Positions 44,176 to 53,645 of a stretch of DNA of 64,000 nucleotides are shown here, one piece after another (the first letter of the stretch is position 1; the number at the start of each line of letters is the position of its first letter). The DNA is taken from assembly GCA_044442745.1 (NCBI GenBank), contig JBISJS010000001.1, forward strand, positions 186,001 to 250,000, written 5' to 3'. The notes below the pieces were generated by a model that had not been told where the DNA came from, made no database searches, and worked only from the letters and a program-made list of their open reading frames with translations. The stretch is from Makana argininalis_A. GTDB lineage: Bacteria > Pseudomonadota > Gammaproteobacteria > Enterobacterales > Enterobacteriaceae. The translations under genes and the position numbers were made by a program.

Positions 44176-45030
44176 TTAATTTACTTTTTGATTAGATTTT
44201 TTAATTACATATTGATATAATTTAGGTATAACAAAAGAAAAATATTGTATTGAATTGTTTTCACTAGGATAAGAAATCTTTTCATAATCTTTAATATCTT
44301 TAATAAAATTAGTAGATGATTTAACTTTTTTAATCCAATTTAAAAAATTATATTTATCAGGTGTTACTATAACTTTAAATTTCATTCCATAAAAACCTTT
44401 TCCACTAAAATTAGATGAAATACCTTTATAATTTCCTGCTTTATTAGAAATAAGATTAAGTACAGAACTCATACCTGACATCGCATAAATTTGGCTTCCT
44501 AATTGAGGAATAAAAAATGAATTCATTACTGAATTTGATGTAATTTCAAATTTTATTGGAATATTAACAGGAAAAGCTATTTCATTTATAGTTGCAATGT
44601 TATTTTTTGGATAAATAAATAACCATTTCCAATCCATGGATATTACTTGAATCTTTATTTTTTTATATTTTGATATTATTTTTTTTTTTTGATCTAATTT
44701 ATGTGTTGAATTCCAAGTTATATAACTTAAAATAGAAACTATAATAATAGGAATTGACCATATATAAAATTCTATTTTTTTAGAATAACACCAATCAGGA
44801 TTATATTTAGAATTTAAATTTGATGATTTATATTTTAATATAAATATAAAAGTAGTTATTATTATAGGTACTATTAATAATAACATTAAAATTGAAGATA
44901 ATATAATTAAATTACGTTGTTCTATTCCGATTTGACCTTTTGGAAACATTAATGCTATTTCTTTACAACCACTTAAGCACATATAAAATATAAACATTAA
45001 TATTATGTATATAAATTTTATTATTTTCAT
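44176..45030 (-). CDS. cyoA: Cytochrome bo3 ubiquinol oxidase subunit II (lipoprotein)
   Basis: 284 residues with a lipoprotein signal peptide ending CLSGC, so Cys22-24 should be lipidated. Two transmembrane segments (about 40-65 and 87-108) and a periplasmic cupredoxin domain follow: VISMDWKWLFIYP, NSFFIPQLGSQIYAMSGM, GKGFYGMKFKV. The Cu-A ligands of cytochrome c oxidases are absent, as in all quinol oxidases. About 30 residues shorter at the C-terminus than E. coli. First gene of the operon. Confidence 0.95.
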   Translation of the reverse strand: MKIIKFIYIILMFIFYMCLSGCKEIALMFPKGQIGIEQRNLIILSSILMLLLIVPIIITTFIFILKYKSSNLNSKYNPDWCYSKKIEFYIWSIPIIIVSILSYITWNSTHKLDQKKKIISKYKKIKIQVISMDWKWLFIYPKNNIATINEIAFPVNIPIKFEITSNSVMNSFFIPQLGSQIYAMSGMSSVLNLISNKAGNYKGISSNFSGKGFYGMKFKVIVTPDKYNFLNWIKKVKSSTNFIKDIKDYEKISYPSENNSIQYFSFVIPKLYQYVIKKSNQKVN

Positions 45031-45267
45031 AGATTTTTTACTCTAAATTTAAAAAAAATTAAATATTAACGTGAAACTTATTAATTAATTTTTCAAAATC
45101 CATTTTTTCTAAAATACGTTTTGATATTTAAAGTTATTGAATTTTAAATTAAAATATAAAAAATTATTCAATTAAATTTAAAAATAATAATATATTATTT
45201 TAAATAAAATATTAAAACTTAATTTTAAGTATATAAATAATATCAATTAATTTATATTAAATCAATA

Positions 45268-45315
45268 TTTAATTTATTATTTATATTCAGTTATTAATAT
45301 AAATAATAAATTAAA
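45268..45315. repeat. 20-bp perfect inverted repeat before tyrS
   Basis: Arms 45268-45287 and 45296-45315 are exact reverse complements with the 8-base loop CAGTTATT. The right arm ends 14 bases before the tyrS ATG, next to a weak ribosome site TGGA. All pairs are A-T. Confidence 0.8.
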
Positions 45316-45329
45316 ATGGAAAATAATAA

Positions 45330-46616
45330 ATGAAAAAAAAAAATATAATAGAAGAATTATACAATAGAAATATGATTTATCAAATTACAAATAAAAATTA
45401 TATATCTAATATTTTAATAAAAAAAAAAATTAATTTATATTGTGGTTTTGATCCTACATCTGATAGTTTACATGTTGGACATTTAATAGTTTTATTATGT
45501 TTAAAACATTTTCAATTATCAGGACATCGTCCAATAATATTAATTGGTGGTTCTACTGTATTAATTGGTGATCCTAGTTTTAAAAATATAGAACGTAATT
45601 TTACCAATATTGAAAATATTGATCATTATGTTGAAAAAATTAAACTTCAAATATCTATGTTTTTAAATTTTAATTGTGGAAAAAATAGTGCTATTATATT
45701 AAATAATAAAGATTGGTTTAATAAAATTAAAATTATTGATTTCTTAAATAAAATAGGAAAACATTTTTCAGTTAATAAAATGATTACTAAAGAAATTATT
45801 AAAAATAGATTGATTAAAAAAAAACATGGAATTTCTTTTACTGAATTTTCTTATAATTTATTACAAAGTTATGATTTTTCATATCTTTATAAAAAATATA
45901 ATGTAAAATTACAAATCGGTGGAGCTGATCAATGGGGAAATATTACTTCTGGAATATTTTTAACTCATAAATTATATAATAAAAAAGTATATGGATTAAC
46001 TGTTCCAATTATAACTAATTCTAATGGAATAAAATTTGGTAAAACTTCCAAAGGAACAATTTGGTTAGATAAAAATAAAACTAGTCCATATAAATTTTAT
46101 CAATTTTGGATTAATATTCCCGATAGTGATATATTAATGTTTTTAAAAATTTTTAATTTAATTGATAATATTAAAATAAAAAAAATAGAAACAGATTATA
46201 AATTAAAAAGCAATTTTTATAATTATAAAAAACAAATATTAGCAGAAGAAATTACTAAAATTGTGCATGGAGAAATAGGATTAAAATCTGCAAAACGAAT
46301 AACATATAGTTTATTTAAAAATAAAGTTATAAACTTAACAGAAAAAGATTTTAAACAATTATATAAAGACGGTATGAACACTATAAATATTAAAAAAGAT
46401 TGTGATTTACAAGAAATTTTAAAAAATTCTAACTTGGCTAAATCTCGAAATCAAGCTAGAATTTTAATAACATCTAATGCAATATCAATAAATGGCAATA
46501 AACAAAATAATCCTGAATATATATTAAATAATAATGATAAAATTTATAGTAGATTTACTATTATTAAAAAAGGCAAAAAAAAACATTGTTTAATAAATTG
46601 GAAAAAAAAAATATAA
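45330..46616 (+). CDS. tyrS: Tyrosyl-tRNA synthetase
   Basis: Class I synthetase. 428 residues (E. coli 424). YCGFDPTSDSLHVGHL carries the HIGH-type motif, GGADQWGNITSG contacts tyrosine, KFGKTSKG is the KMSKS loop, and a C-terminal S4 RNA-binding domain (LAKSRNQARILITSNAISING) is complete. It is inserted between cyoA and clpP, where E. coli has ampG, bolA and tig. Confidence 0.97.
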   Translation: MKKKNIIEELYNRNMIYQITNKNYISNILIKKKINLYCGFDPTSDSLHVGHLIVLLCLKHFQLSGHRPIILIGGSTVLIGDPSFKNIERNFTNIENIDHYVEKIKLQISMFLNFNCGKNSAIILNNKDWFNKIKIIDFLNKIGKHFSVNKMITKEIIKNRLIKKKHGISFTEFSYNLLQSYDFSYLYKKYNVKLQIGGADQWGNITSGIFLTHKLYNKKVYGLTVPIITNSNGIKFGKTSKGTIWLDKNKTSPYKFYQFWINIPDSDILMFLKIFNLIDNIKIKKIETDYKLKSNFYNYKKQILAEEITKIVHGEIGLKSAKRITYSLFKNKVINLTEKDFKQLYKDGMNTINIKKDCDLQEILKNSNLAKSRNQARILITSNAISINGNKQNNPEYILNNNDKIYSRFTIIKKGKKKHCLINWKKKI

Positions 46617-46708
46617 TAAATTAAATTTATATACTATAATTTAATTTAAATTAGATAATTAATATTTATTTAGAAAATATATAATTTTTTAAAATTAAAG
46701 AGGATATT

Positions 46709-47332
46709 ATGACATTATATAATAATTTTAATAGTATTTTAAATGAAAAATATTTCTTACCAATCATTGTCGAAAATACATATAGAGGTGAACGTTTATA
46801 TGATATATTTTCTAAATTACTTAAAGAAAGAATAATCTTCATAACAGGTTATATAGAAGATTACATGGCAAATTTAATAGTAGCTCAAATAATATTTTTA
46901 GAATCTGAAGATCCATCAAAAGATATAAATTTATATATTAATTCTCCAGGTGGAATAATTACATCAGGTATGTCAATATATGATACAATGCAATTTGTAA
47001 AACCAGATATTAGTACTTTATGTATGGGTCAAGCTTCTTCTATGGGGGCTTTGTTATTAGCTAGCGGATGCAAAGGTAAAAGATTTTGTCTACCAAATTC
47101 TAGAATTATGATTCACCAACCATTAGGTGGATTTAAAGGTCAAGCTAGTGATATAGAAATTCATGCTAATGAAATTTTAAAAATAAAAAAAAAAATCAAT
47201 AAATTAATTTCTAAACATACAGGTCAAGATATTGAAAAAGTATATAAAGATACTGAAAGAGATTGTTTTTTATCTGCAAATAACGCAATTAAATATGGTT
47301 TAGTTGATTGTATTTTAAAAAAAAGAATTTAA
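46709..47332 (+). CDS. clpP: ATP-dependent Clp protease proteolytic subunit
   Basis: Barrel-shaped serine protease. 207 residues, the E. coli length. Catalytic Ser in GQASSMGALLL, His in RIMIHQPLGG, and Asp in KDTERDCFLSA. Good ribosome site AGAGGAT before ATG. clpX follows after 54 bases and lon after that, as in E. coli; tig upstream is missing. Confidence 0.97.
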   Translation: MTLYNNFNSILNEKYFLPIIVENTYRGERLYDIFSKLLKERIIFITGYIEDYMANLIVAQIIFLESEDPSKDINLYINSPGGIITSGMSIYDTMQFVKPDISTLCMGQASSMGALLLASGCKGKRFCLPNSRIMIHQPLGGFKGQASDIEIHANEILKIKKKINKLISKHTGQDIEKVYKDTERDCFLSANNAIKYGLVDCILKKRI

Positions 47333-47386
47333 AAAATAGATTTATATAAGAATAATATTAAAATTATATTTTAAATAGGTTAAATA

Positions 47387-48625
47387 ATGGTAGATAATAA
47401 CAAAAAAAAAAATTTACTTCATTGTTCTTTTTGCAATAAAAATCAAAAAGAAGTGTTTGAAATTATTTCAGGAAAATCATCTTGCATATGTAATAATTGT
47501 GTGTATTTATGCAACGAAATTATTGAAAAAAATATTAAAAAAAATAATGATCAAATTAATAATTTTAAAATTAAAAAACCTTATCAGATATATAATTATC
47601 TTAAAAAACATGTTATAGGTCAAAAAAAAGCTAAAAAAATACTTTCTGTTGCTATTTACAATCATTATAAATGCTTAAATAAAGATTATATTATAAATAA
47701 TAATAAAATTGAAAAAAGTAATGTTTTATTAATTGGTCCAACTGGTAGTGGAAAAACTCTTTTAATCGAAAAACTTGCTAATTTTCTAGATATTCCATTT
47801 TCTATATCTGATGCTACAACTCTTACTGAAGCTGGATATGTAGGTGATGATGTAGAAAGTATTTTAAATAAATTATTACAAAAATGTTCTTACGATATTA
47901 AAAAAGCAGAAAAGGGAATAATATATATTGATGAAATTGATAAAATTTCACGTAAATCTTTTAATCCATCTATTACTCGAGATGTTTCTGGAGAAGGTGT
48001 TCAACAATCATTATTAAAAATAATTGAAGGTACTATTTCTTCAGTTCCTATAAAAGGTGGTAGAAAACATCCTTTGCAAGAATATTTAAATATTGATACT
48101 TCTAAAATATTATTTATTTGTGGAGGTTCTTTTTCTGGAATTAATAAATTAATTGAAAATAGAATTGAAATTAATAAAGGCATTGGATTTAATTCAATAA
48201 TTAAAAATTCTTTAAATAATAATAAAAAGATCAAAAAAAAAACAAATATTAATTCAAAAGATTTAATTAAATTTGGTTTTATACCAGAATTAGTTGGACG
48301 TCTTCCAATAATTGTTCAATTAAACAAATTAAATGAAAAAGAATTAGTAAAAATTTTATATAAACCTAAAAATTCAATAATAAATCAATATAAAAATTTA
48401 TTTAAATTAGAAAATGTTAATTTAGAATTTCAATACGAATCTTTAATATATATTGCAAAACAAACTATTAAAAAAAAAACTGGTGCAAGAGGCTTGAGAT
48501 CTATTTTAGAAAATATGTTACTAAAAACAATGTTCAAAATTCCTTCTAAAAAATACATTAAAAAAATATTAATAGAAGAAAATATTTTTTTAAATAAATC
48601 TAAACCTATTATTATTTATAAATAA
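47387..48625 (+). CDS. clpX: ATP-dependent Clp protease ATP-binding subunit ClpX
   Basis: Hexameric unfoldase for ClpP. 412 residues (E. coli 424). N-terminal zinc domain CSFCNKNQKEVFEII with second pair CNNCVYLC, Walker A GPTGSGKTLL, Walker B IIYIDEIDKI, the ClpP-docking IGF loop (GIGFNS), and the sensor GARGLRSILE. All parts needed to work with the adjacent ClpP are present. Confidence 0.97.
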   Translation: MVDNNKKKNLLHCSFCNKNQKEVFEIISGKSSCICNNCVYLCNEIIEKNIKKNNDQINNFKIKKPYQIYNYLKKHVIGQKKAKKILSVAIYNHYKCLNKDYIINNNKIEKSNVLLIGPTGSGKTLLIEKLANFLDIPFSISDATTLTEAGYVGDDVESILNKLLQKCSYDIKKAEKGIIYIDEIDKISRKSFNPSITRDVSGEGVQQSLLKIIEGTISSVPIKGGRKHPLQEYLNIDTSKILFICGGSFSGINKLIENRIEINKGIGFNSIIKNSLNNNKKIKKKTNINSKDLIKFGFIPELVGRLPIIVQLNKLNEKELVKILYKPKNSIINQYKNLFKLENVNLEFQYESLIYIAKQTIKKKTGARGLRSILENMLLKTMFKIPSKKYIKKILIEENIFLNKSKPIIIYK

Positions 48626-48749
48626 AAATGAAAATATAAATTAATTTAATTAATAAGAATTAAATTTATACATTAATGTTTTAAATTTACAAATAATACA
48701 TTTTAATTAATTTTAAATTTAAACTTAGTTAAATTTAAGAGATAAATAT

Positions 48750-51116
48750 ATGAATTCAAATTTTAAAAATAATAATCGTATATTAGTTCCTGTATTAACA
48801 CTTCGTGATGTTGTAGTTTATCCGTATATGATAATTCCTTTATTTGTAGGTAGAGAAAAATCAATTCAATGTTTAGAAAAAGCAATAAAATTAGATAAAA
48901 AAATAATAATAGTAACTCAAAAAGAATCTTCTAAAGATAATCCTGATATAAATGATATTTATCATGTAGGTACATTATCATCTATATTGCAAATTATTAA
49001 ACTTCCAGATGGTACTATAAAAGTATTGATTGAAGGTTTAAAAAAAATAAAAATAAAATTATTAATAGATAATGTTAACTATTTTTCAGCTGAAATATAT
49101 AATATTAAAAATAAAAAATTAGATTTAAATATAAAAGATATTTTAATTAAAACTTTATTAAGTAATTTTAAATTTTATGTTAATTTAAATAAAAAAATAC
49201 CTAAAGAAATAATTCATTCCTTAAATTCTATTAACGATATTTATAGATTAGTTGATACTATCGCTTCCCATATGCCTTTAAAAGTACCTGATAAACAATT
49301 AATTTTAGAAATCAATGATACTAAAGAACAAATAGAATATCTTATTAAAATGATTACATTAGAAATTGATTTATTAAAAATAGAAAAAAAAATAAGAAAC
49401 AGAGTTAGAAATCAAATGGAAAAAAGTCAAAGAGAATATTATTTAAATGAACAAATAAAAGCTATTCAAAAAGAAATAGGTTACATAGATGAAATAAAAG
49501 ACGAAAATGAAATATTAAAAGAAAAAATAGAAAAAACTAATATGTCTAAAGAAGCAAAAGAAAAAGTTAAATCAGAATTTAATAAATTAAAAATGATGTC
49601 ATCAATGTCAGCTGAAGCTACTGTTGTAAGAAGTTATATAGAATGTATATTATCTGTTCCTTGGAATATTAAAAGTAAAATTAAAAAAAATATTAAACAC
49701 GCTAAAAATATTTTAGAAAAAGATCATTTTGGATTAAATAATGTAAAAGAAAGAATTTTAGAATATTTATCAGTTCAAAGTAGAAAAAATACAACCAAAG
49801 GTCCAATTATCTGTTTAGTAGGACCACCTGGTGTAGGTAAAACTTCACTTGGAAAGTCTATAGCCAAAGCAACTGGACGTAAATATATAAGAATATCTTT
49901 AGGTGGTGTTCGTGATGAAGCCGAAATTCGAGGACATCGTCGTACTTATATAGGATCCATGCCAGGTAAAATAATTCAAAAAATGTCTAAAATAGGAGTT
50001 AAAAATCCTCTTTTTTTATTAGATGAAATTGATAAAGTATCTTTTGATACAAGAGGTGATCCATCATCTGCTTTGCTTGAAGTTTTAGATCCAGAGCAAA
50101 ATATTGCATTTAATGATAATTATTTAGAAATAGATTATGATCTTTCTGATGTTATGTTTATAGCTACTTCTAATTCTTTGAATATATCATCACCTTTGCT
50201 TGATAGATTGGAAATAATAAAAATTTCAGGATACACTGAAGATGAAAAAATTAATATCGCTGTTAATTATTTAATTCCAAAACAAAAAAAAAGAAATGCT
50301 GTTAAAAAAAATGAATTATTAATAGAAAAAAAAAGTATAATTAATATAGTTAGATATTATACCAGAGAATCTGGTGTTAGAAATTTAGAAAGAGCAATAT
50401 CTAAAATATGTCGTAAAACAGTAAAAAAAATAATAACTAATAAAAAAATTAAATTTATTAATATTAATAAAAAAAATTTAAAAAAATTTTTAGGTATTAA
50501 AAAATTTAATTATGGATATGCACAAAAAAAAAATATAATAGGTCAAGTAACAGGATTAGCATGGACAGATTCTGGTGGTGATCTTTTAACAATAGAAACC
50601 GCATGTGTGCCTGGAAATGGAAAATTAATTTATACAGGTTCTCTAGGTAAAGTTATGAAAGAATCAATTCAAGCAGCTATTACAGTAGTAAAATCAATTT
50701 TATTTAAAATTGGAATTGGTAATTATTTATATGATAATCAAGATATACATATTCATGTACCTGAAGGTTCTACTCCAAAAGATGGACCCAGTGCTGGTAT
50801 TGCTATATGTAGTTCTATATTTTCTTGTATTTCACAAAATCCAATAAAATCATATATCGCTATGACAGGAGAAATTACTTTAAGAGGTACAATATTACCT
50901 ATAGGTGGATTAAAAGAAAAACTTTTAGCTGCTCATAGAGGTGGAATTAAAAAAGTTTTAATACCTTATAAAAATAAAAAAGATTTAGAAAATATTCCTA
51001 TTAATATTTTAAAAGTTTTAAACATTAAAATGGTTAGTAAAATAGAAGAAGTTCTTACTATTTCTTTAAAAAAAGATCCTTTTAAAACTAAAAAAATAGA
51101 AGATATGTTAATTTAA
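48750..51116 (+). CDS. lon: ATP-dependent protease Lon
   Basis: Homo-hexameric AAA+ protease. 788 residues (E. coli 784). N-terminal substrate domain (VPVLTLRDVVVYP), coiled region with REYYLNEQIKAIQKEIG, Walker A GPPGVGKTSLGKS, Walker B FLLDEIDKVS, and the protease site TPKDGPSAGIA with the catalytic Ser and a downstream GGLKEKLLAAHRGG holding the Lys. hupB, next in E. coli, is replaced by a spacer and crtY. A GAG-rich ribosome site precedes ATG. Confidence 0.97.
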   Translation: MNSNFKNNNRILVPVLTLRDVVVYPYMIIPLFVGREKSIQCLEKAIKLDKKIIIVTQKESSKDNPDINDIYHVGTLSSILQIIKLPDGTIKVLIEGLKKIKIKLLIDNVNYFSAEIYNIKNKKLDLNIKDILIKTLLSNFKFYVNLNKKIPKEIIHSLNSINDIYRLVDTIASHMPLKVPDKQLILEINDTKEQIEYLIKMITLEIDLLKIEKKIRNRVRNQMEKSQREYYLNEQIKAIQKEIGYIDEIKDENEILKEKIEKTNMSKEAKEKVKSEFNKLKMMSSMSAEATVVRSYIECILSVPWNIKSKIKKNIKHAKNILEKDHFGLNNVKERILEYLSVQSRKNTTKGPIICLVGPPGVGKTSLGKSIAKATGRKYIRISLGGVRDEAEIRGHRRTYIGSMPGKIIQKMSKIGVKNPLFLLDEIDKVSFDTRGDPSSALLEVLDPEQNIAFNDNYLEIDYDLSDVMFIATSNSLNISSPLLDRLEIIKISGYTEDEKINIAVNYLIPKQKKRNAVKKNELLIEKKSIINIVRYYTRESGVRNLERAISKICRKTVKKIITNKKIKFININKKNLKKFLGIKKFNYGYAQKKNIIGQVTGLAWTDSGGDLLTIETACVPGNGKLIYTGSLGKVMKESIQAAITVVKSILFKIGIGNYLYDNQDIHIHVPEGSTPKDGPSAGIAICSSIFSCISQNPIKSYIAMTGEITLRGTILPIGGLKEKLLAAHRGGIKKVLIPYKNKKDLENIPINILKVLNIKMVSKIEEVLTISLKKDPFKTKKIEDMLI

Positions 51117-51308
51117 TTAATAAATAAAAAATTTTTAAAAATAATTAAATATTATAAAAATTAAACAAATTATTTAATATATTTTAATTTATTAATAAAG
51201 TAGTATTAATACTATATATCTAATATATATATTATAATCTAATATAGAATTTATATTCATTGTTAATATACTTAATTAATAAATATTAATTTTTATTAAA
51301 ATTAATAT

Positions 51309-51370
51309 CAGCAGCACTATTAAATTTAGATAATTTATTTTACTAAAAACTAAATAATTTAATGCTGCTG
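51309..51370. terminator. G+C-containing hairpin between lon and crtY
   Basis: CAGCAGCA (51309-51316) pairs with TGCTGCTG (51363-51370). After a 3-base bulge, TTAAATT pairs with AATTTAA (51320-51326 with 51356-51362). TATTTTATTTATT follows. It could end the lon transcript or act as an attenuator before crtY. The C/G in a G+C-free spacer suggests selection. Confidence 0.55.
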
Positions 51371-51450
51371 TATTTTATTTATTAAAATTAAGAAATTATA
51401 AAATATATTAATTATTCTAACTACACTTTTTTGAAAATATTAAATTTCTA

Positions 51451-51480
51451 AAAAAAATAAAAATATATTTTTATTTTTTT
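51451..51480. repeat. 30-bp perfect palindrome directly before crtY
   Basis: 15+15 bases with no spacer, centred between 51465 and 51466, all A+T. The crtY ATG is at 51488 and no Shine-Dalgarno sequence is seen, so the palindrome occupies the place of the ribosome site. Confidence 0.75.
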
Positions 51481-51487
51481 AATATAT

Positions 51488-52600
51488 ATGAAATCTTATT
51501 TCAATATAATACTTATTGGTTTAGGTTTATCAAATGGACTTATTGCAATTCGTTTAAAACAACATTTTCCAGATTTAAATATTTTATTAATTGATAAAAA
51601 TTTAAATATAAATTCCAATAAAACTTGGTCTGTTTATTTTAATAATAAACTTTTAATTAAAAATAACTGGTTGTTTCCAATAATAGATTATTTTTGGCCT
51701 AAATATATTATAAATTTTAAAAAATATAGGAGATTAATCAATAAAGAATATTTAACTATTACTTCAAATAAATTTTATAAATTTATAAAAAAAAATTTCA
51801 AAAAAAAACTAATAATTCAATATGTTGTAAGTATTTTAAGTGATCATTCTTTAAAATTAAATAATAATGTAATAATAAATTCAGATATAATAATAGATGG
51901 ACGTGGTTATAAAAAAAATAAAAATAAAAAATGTTATTTTCAATATTTTTTTGGTCAAGAATTTAAAATTCATAATTATGATAATATTAAAAATCCAATT
52001 ATTATGGATGATATTTTAAATCAAAAATATGGATATAGATTTTTATATATTTTACCAATTTCTAAATATTATATATTGATTGAAGATACAATTTACTTAA
52101 AAAATTTTAATTTAAAAATTAAAATTTATAATAATAATATATTAAAATATTTAAAAAAAAATAAATTTTATATTAAAAATATTATAAGAGAAGAAAAAGG
52201 AATAATTCCTATTTATTTATATAATAATAAGAATTATTATATTAAAAATATAAAAATTCCTTGTAGTGGATTAAGGGCAGGATTATTAAATAATACTACA
52301 GGATATTCTTTTCAATATTCTGTTTTTTTAGCGGATAAATTAAGTAAAATTAATAATTTTACATCTTTTAACTTAAATAAATTAATTATTAAGATTTCAT
52401 ATATTATATGGAATAAAAATATTTTTTTAAGAGTATTAAATACTATATTTTTAATTAATAATTTTACTTATAAAAAAAAAAAAATAATTCAAAATTTTTA
52501 TACATTATCTGATAATATAATAAATAAATTTTATTTATGTAAATTACATTTATTACAAAAAATTAAAATTATATATATTAATATTAAAAATTTATTTTAA
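51488..52600 (+). CDS. crtY: Lycopene beta-cyclase CrtY
   Basis: Cyclises lycopene to beta-carotene; a flavin-dependent non-redox enzyme. 370 residues (Pantoea/Erwinia CrtY about 386). The N-terminal FAD-binding fold IGLGLSNGLIAIRLKQHFPD and LLIDKN with NKTWS, the IIDGRGY block, the family signature YGYRFLYILPIS followed by LIEDTIY (catalytic Glu) and CSGLRAGLLNNTTGYSF all match. The C-terminal tail is shortened. No crtE, crtB or crtI lies in this window. It converges on lipA. Its codon use resembles its neighbours, so it is not recently acquired. I consider the family assignment firm and current function likely. Confidence 0.92.
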   Translation: MKSYFNIILIGLGLSNGLIAIRLKQHFPDLNILLIDKNLNINSNKTWSVYFNNKLLIKNNWLFPIIDYFWPKYIINFKKYRRLINKEYLTITSNKFYKFIKKNFKKKLIIQYVVSILSDHSLKLNNNVIINSDIIIDGRGYKKNKNKKCYFQYFFGQEFKIHNYDNIKNPIIMDDILNQKYGYRFLYILPISKYYILIEDTIYLKNFNLKIKIYNNNILKYLKKNKFYIKNIIREEKGIIPIYLYNNKNYYIKNIKIPCSGLRAGLLNNTTGYSFQYSVFLADKLSKINNFTSFNLNKLIIKISYIIWNKNIFLRVLNTIFLINNFTYKKKKIIQNFYTLSDNIINKFYLCKLHLLQKIKIIYINIKNLF

Positions 52601-52636
52601 ATATTAATATATATAATATATGTTTTTTAAAACAAA

Positions 52637-53587
52637 TTAATATATTAGATTTTTAGATTGTAAATCTGCATGATATGATGAGCGTACAAATGGTCCACAA
52701 TAAACATGATTAAAACCCATTTTTAATGCTTCATTTTTTATATATTCAAATTCTTCTAAACTTACATATCTTTTAACAGGTAAATGATAAGATGTAGGTT
52801 GCAAATATTGACCAATTGTTATCATATTAACACCACAATTTATTAGATCCTGCATTACTTTAAAAATTTCTTTTTTTTTTTCACCTAAACCAATCATTAA
52901 ACCTGATTTAGTTTTTATTTTAGGATTAAAAAATTTAAATTTTTCTAATAAATTAAGAGATTTAAAATAATTTGCACCTGGTCTAATTTTTTTATAAAGT
53001 CTAGGTACATTTTCTATATTATGATTAAATATGTCTGGAACATGTAAATTTATAGTATTTAAAGCTAAATTCATACAATTTTTAAAATCAGGTACTAATA
53101 TTTCAATTTTAATTTTATTATTTTTTTTTCTAATAACCTCAATACATTTAGCAAAATGTTTTGATCCTCCATCTTTAAGATCATCACGATTAACAGAAGT
53201 AATTACAACATATTTTAGTTTAATTTCATTAATAGCGTTTGAAATATTCAGGGGTTCTTTATAATTTTTATCAATTGGTCGTCCATGATTTACATTACAA
53301 AAAGGACAATTTCTAGTACATAAATTACCTAAAATCATAAAAGATACTGTTCCAGAATTAAAACATTCATTTAAATTTGGACATGATGCTTCTTTACATA
53401 CAGAATTTAAATTATTTTTAGTAATAATTTTTTTAATTTTATTTATTAATATATTATTAATTGGTAATTTATTTTTAATCCAATAAGGTTTTTGTATTTT
53501 TTTAATTTTATTTTTAATATTTATTATTTGTATTATTTTTGATGATTTTTTTTTTTTATTATTATTTAAATATATTTTTTTAATCAT
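52637..53587 (-). CDS. lipA: Lipoyl synthase
   Basis: Radical SAM enzyme inserting two sulfurs into octanoyl groups. 316 residues (E. coli 321). The auxiliary cluster motif CKEASCPNLNEC and the radical-SAM motif CTRNCPFC are both complete, with the C-terminal serine ligand region GPFVRSSYHAD. lipB lies 58 bases upstream. Its iron-sulfur clusters depend on the Suf genes in this window. Confidence 0.97.
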   Translation of the reverse strand: MIKKIYLNNNKKKKSSKIIQIINIKNKIKKIQKPYWIKNKLPINNILINKIKKIITKNNLNSVCKEASCPNLNECFNSGTVSFMILGNLCTRNCPFCNVNHGRPIDKNYKEPLNISNAINEIKLKYVVITSVNRDDLKDGGSKHFAKCIEVIRKKNNKIKIEILVPDFKNCMNLALNTINLHVPDIFNHNIENVPRLYKKIRPGANYFKSLNLLEKFKFFNPKIKTKSGLMIGLGEKKKEIFKVMQDLINCGVNMITIGQYLQPTSYHLPVKRYVSLEEFEYIKNEALKMGFNHVYCGPFVRSSYHADLQSKNLIY

Positions 53588-53645
53588 ATTAATTTCAATT
53601 CCATAAATTAAATATAAAATTGTTTTTAATAATATTTAAAATAAA

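Larger units (their letters stand above)
51117..51487. other. Spacer between lon and crtY
   Basis: About 370 bases, where E. coli has hupB. I find no HU remnant. It holds the CAGCAGCA hairpin at 51309-51370 and a 30-bp perfect palindrome ending just before crtY; the rest is plain A+T. Confidence 0.6.

Noticed and set aside
45064..45128. Short reverse-strand stretch encoding KRILEKMDFEKLINKFHVNI upstream of cyoA
   Set aside because: Somewhat less AT-biased than the surroundings and possibly a gene relic, but only about 20 codons with no match I can name.
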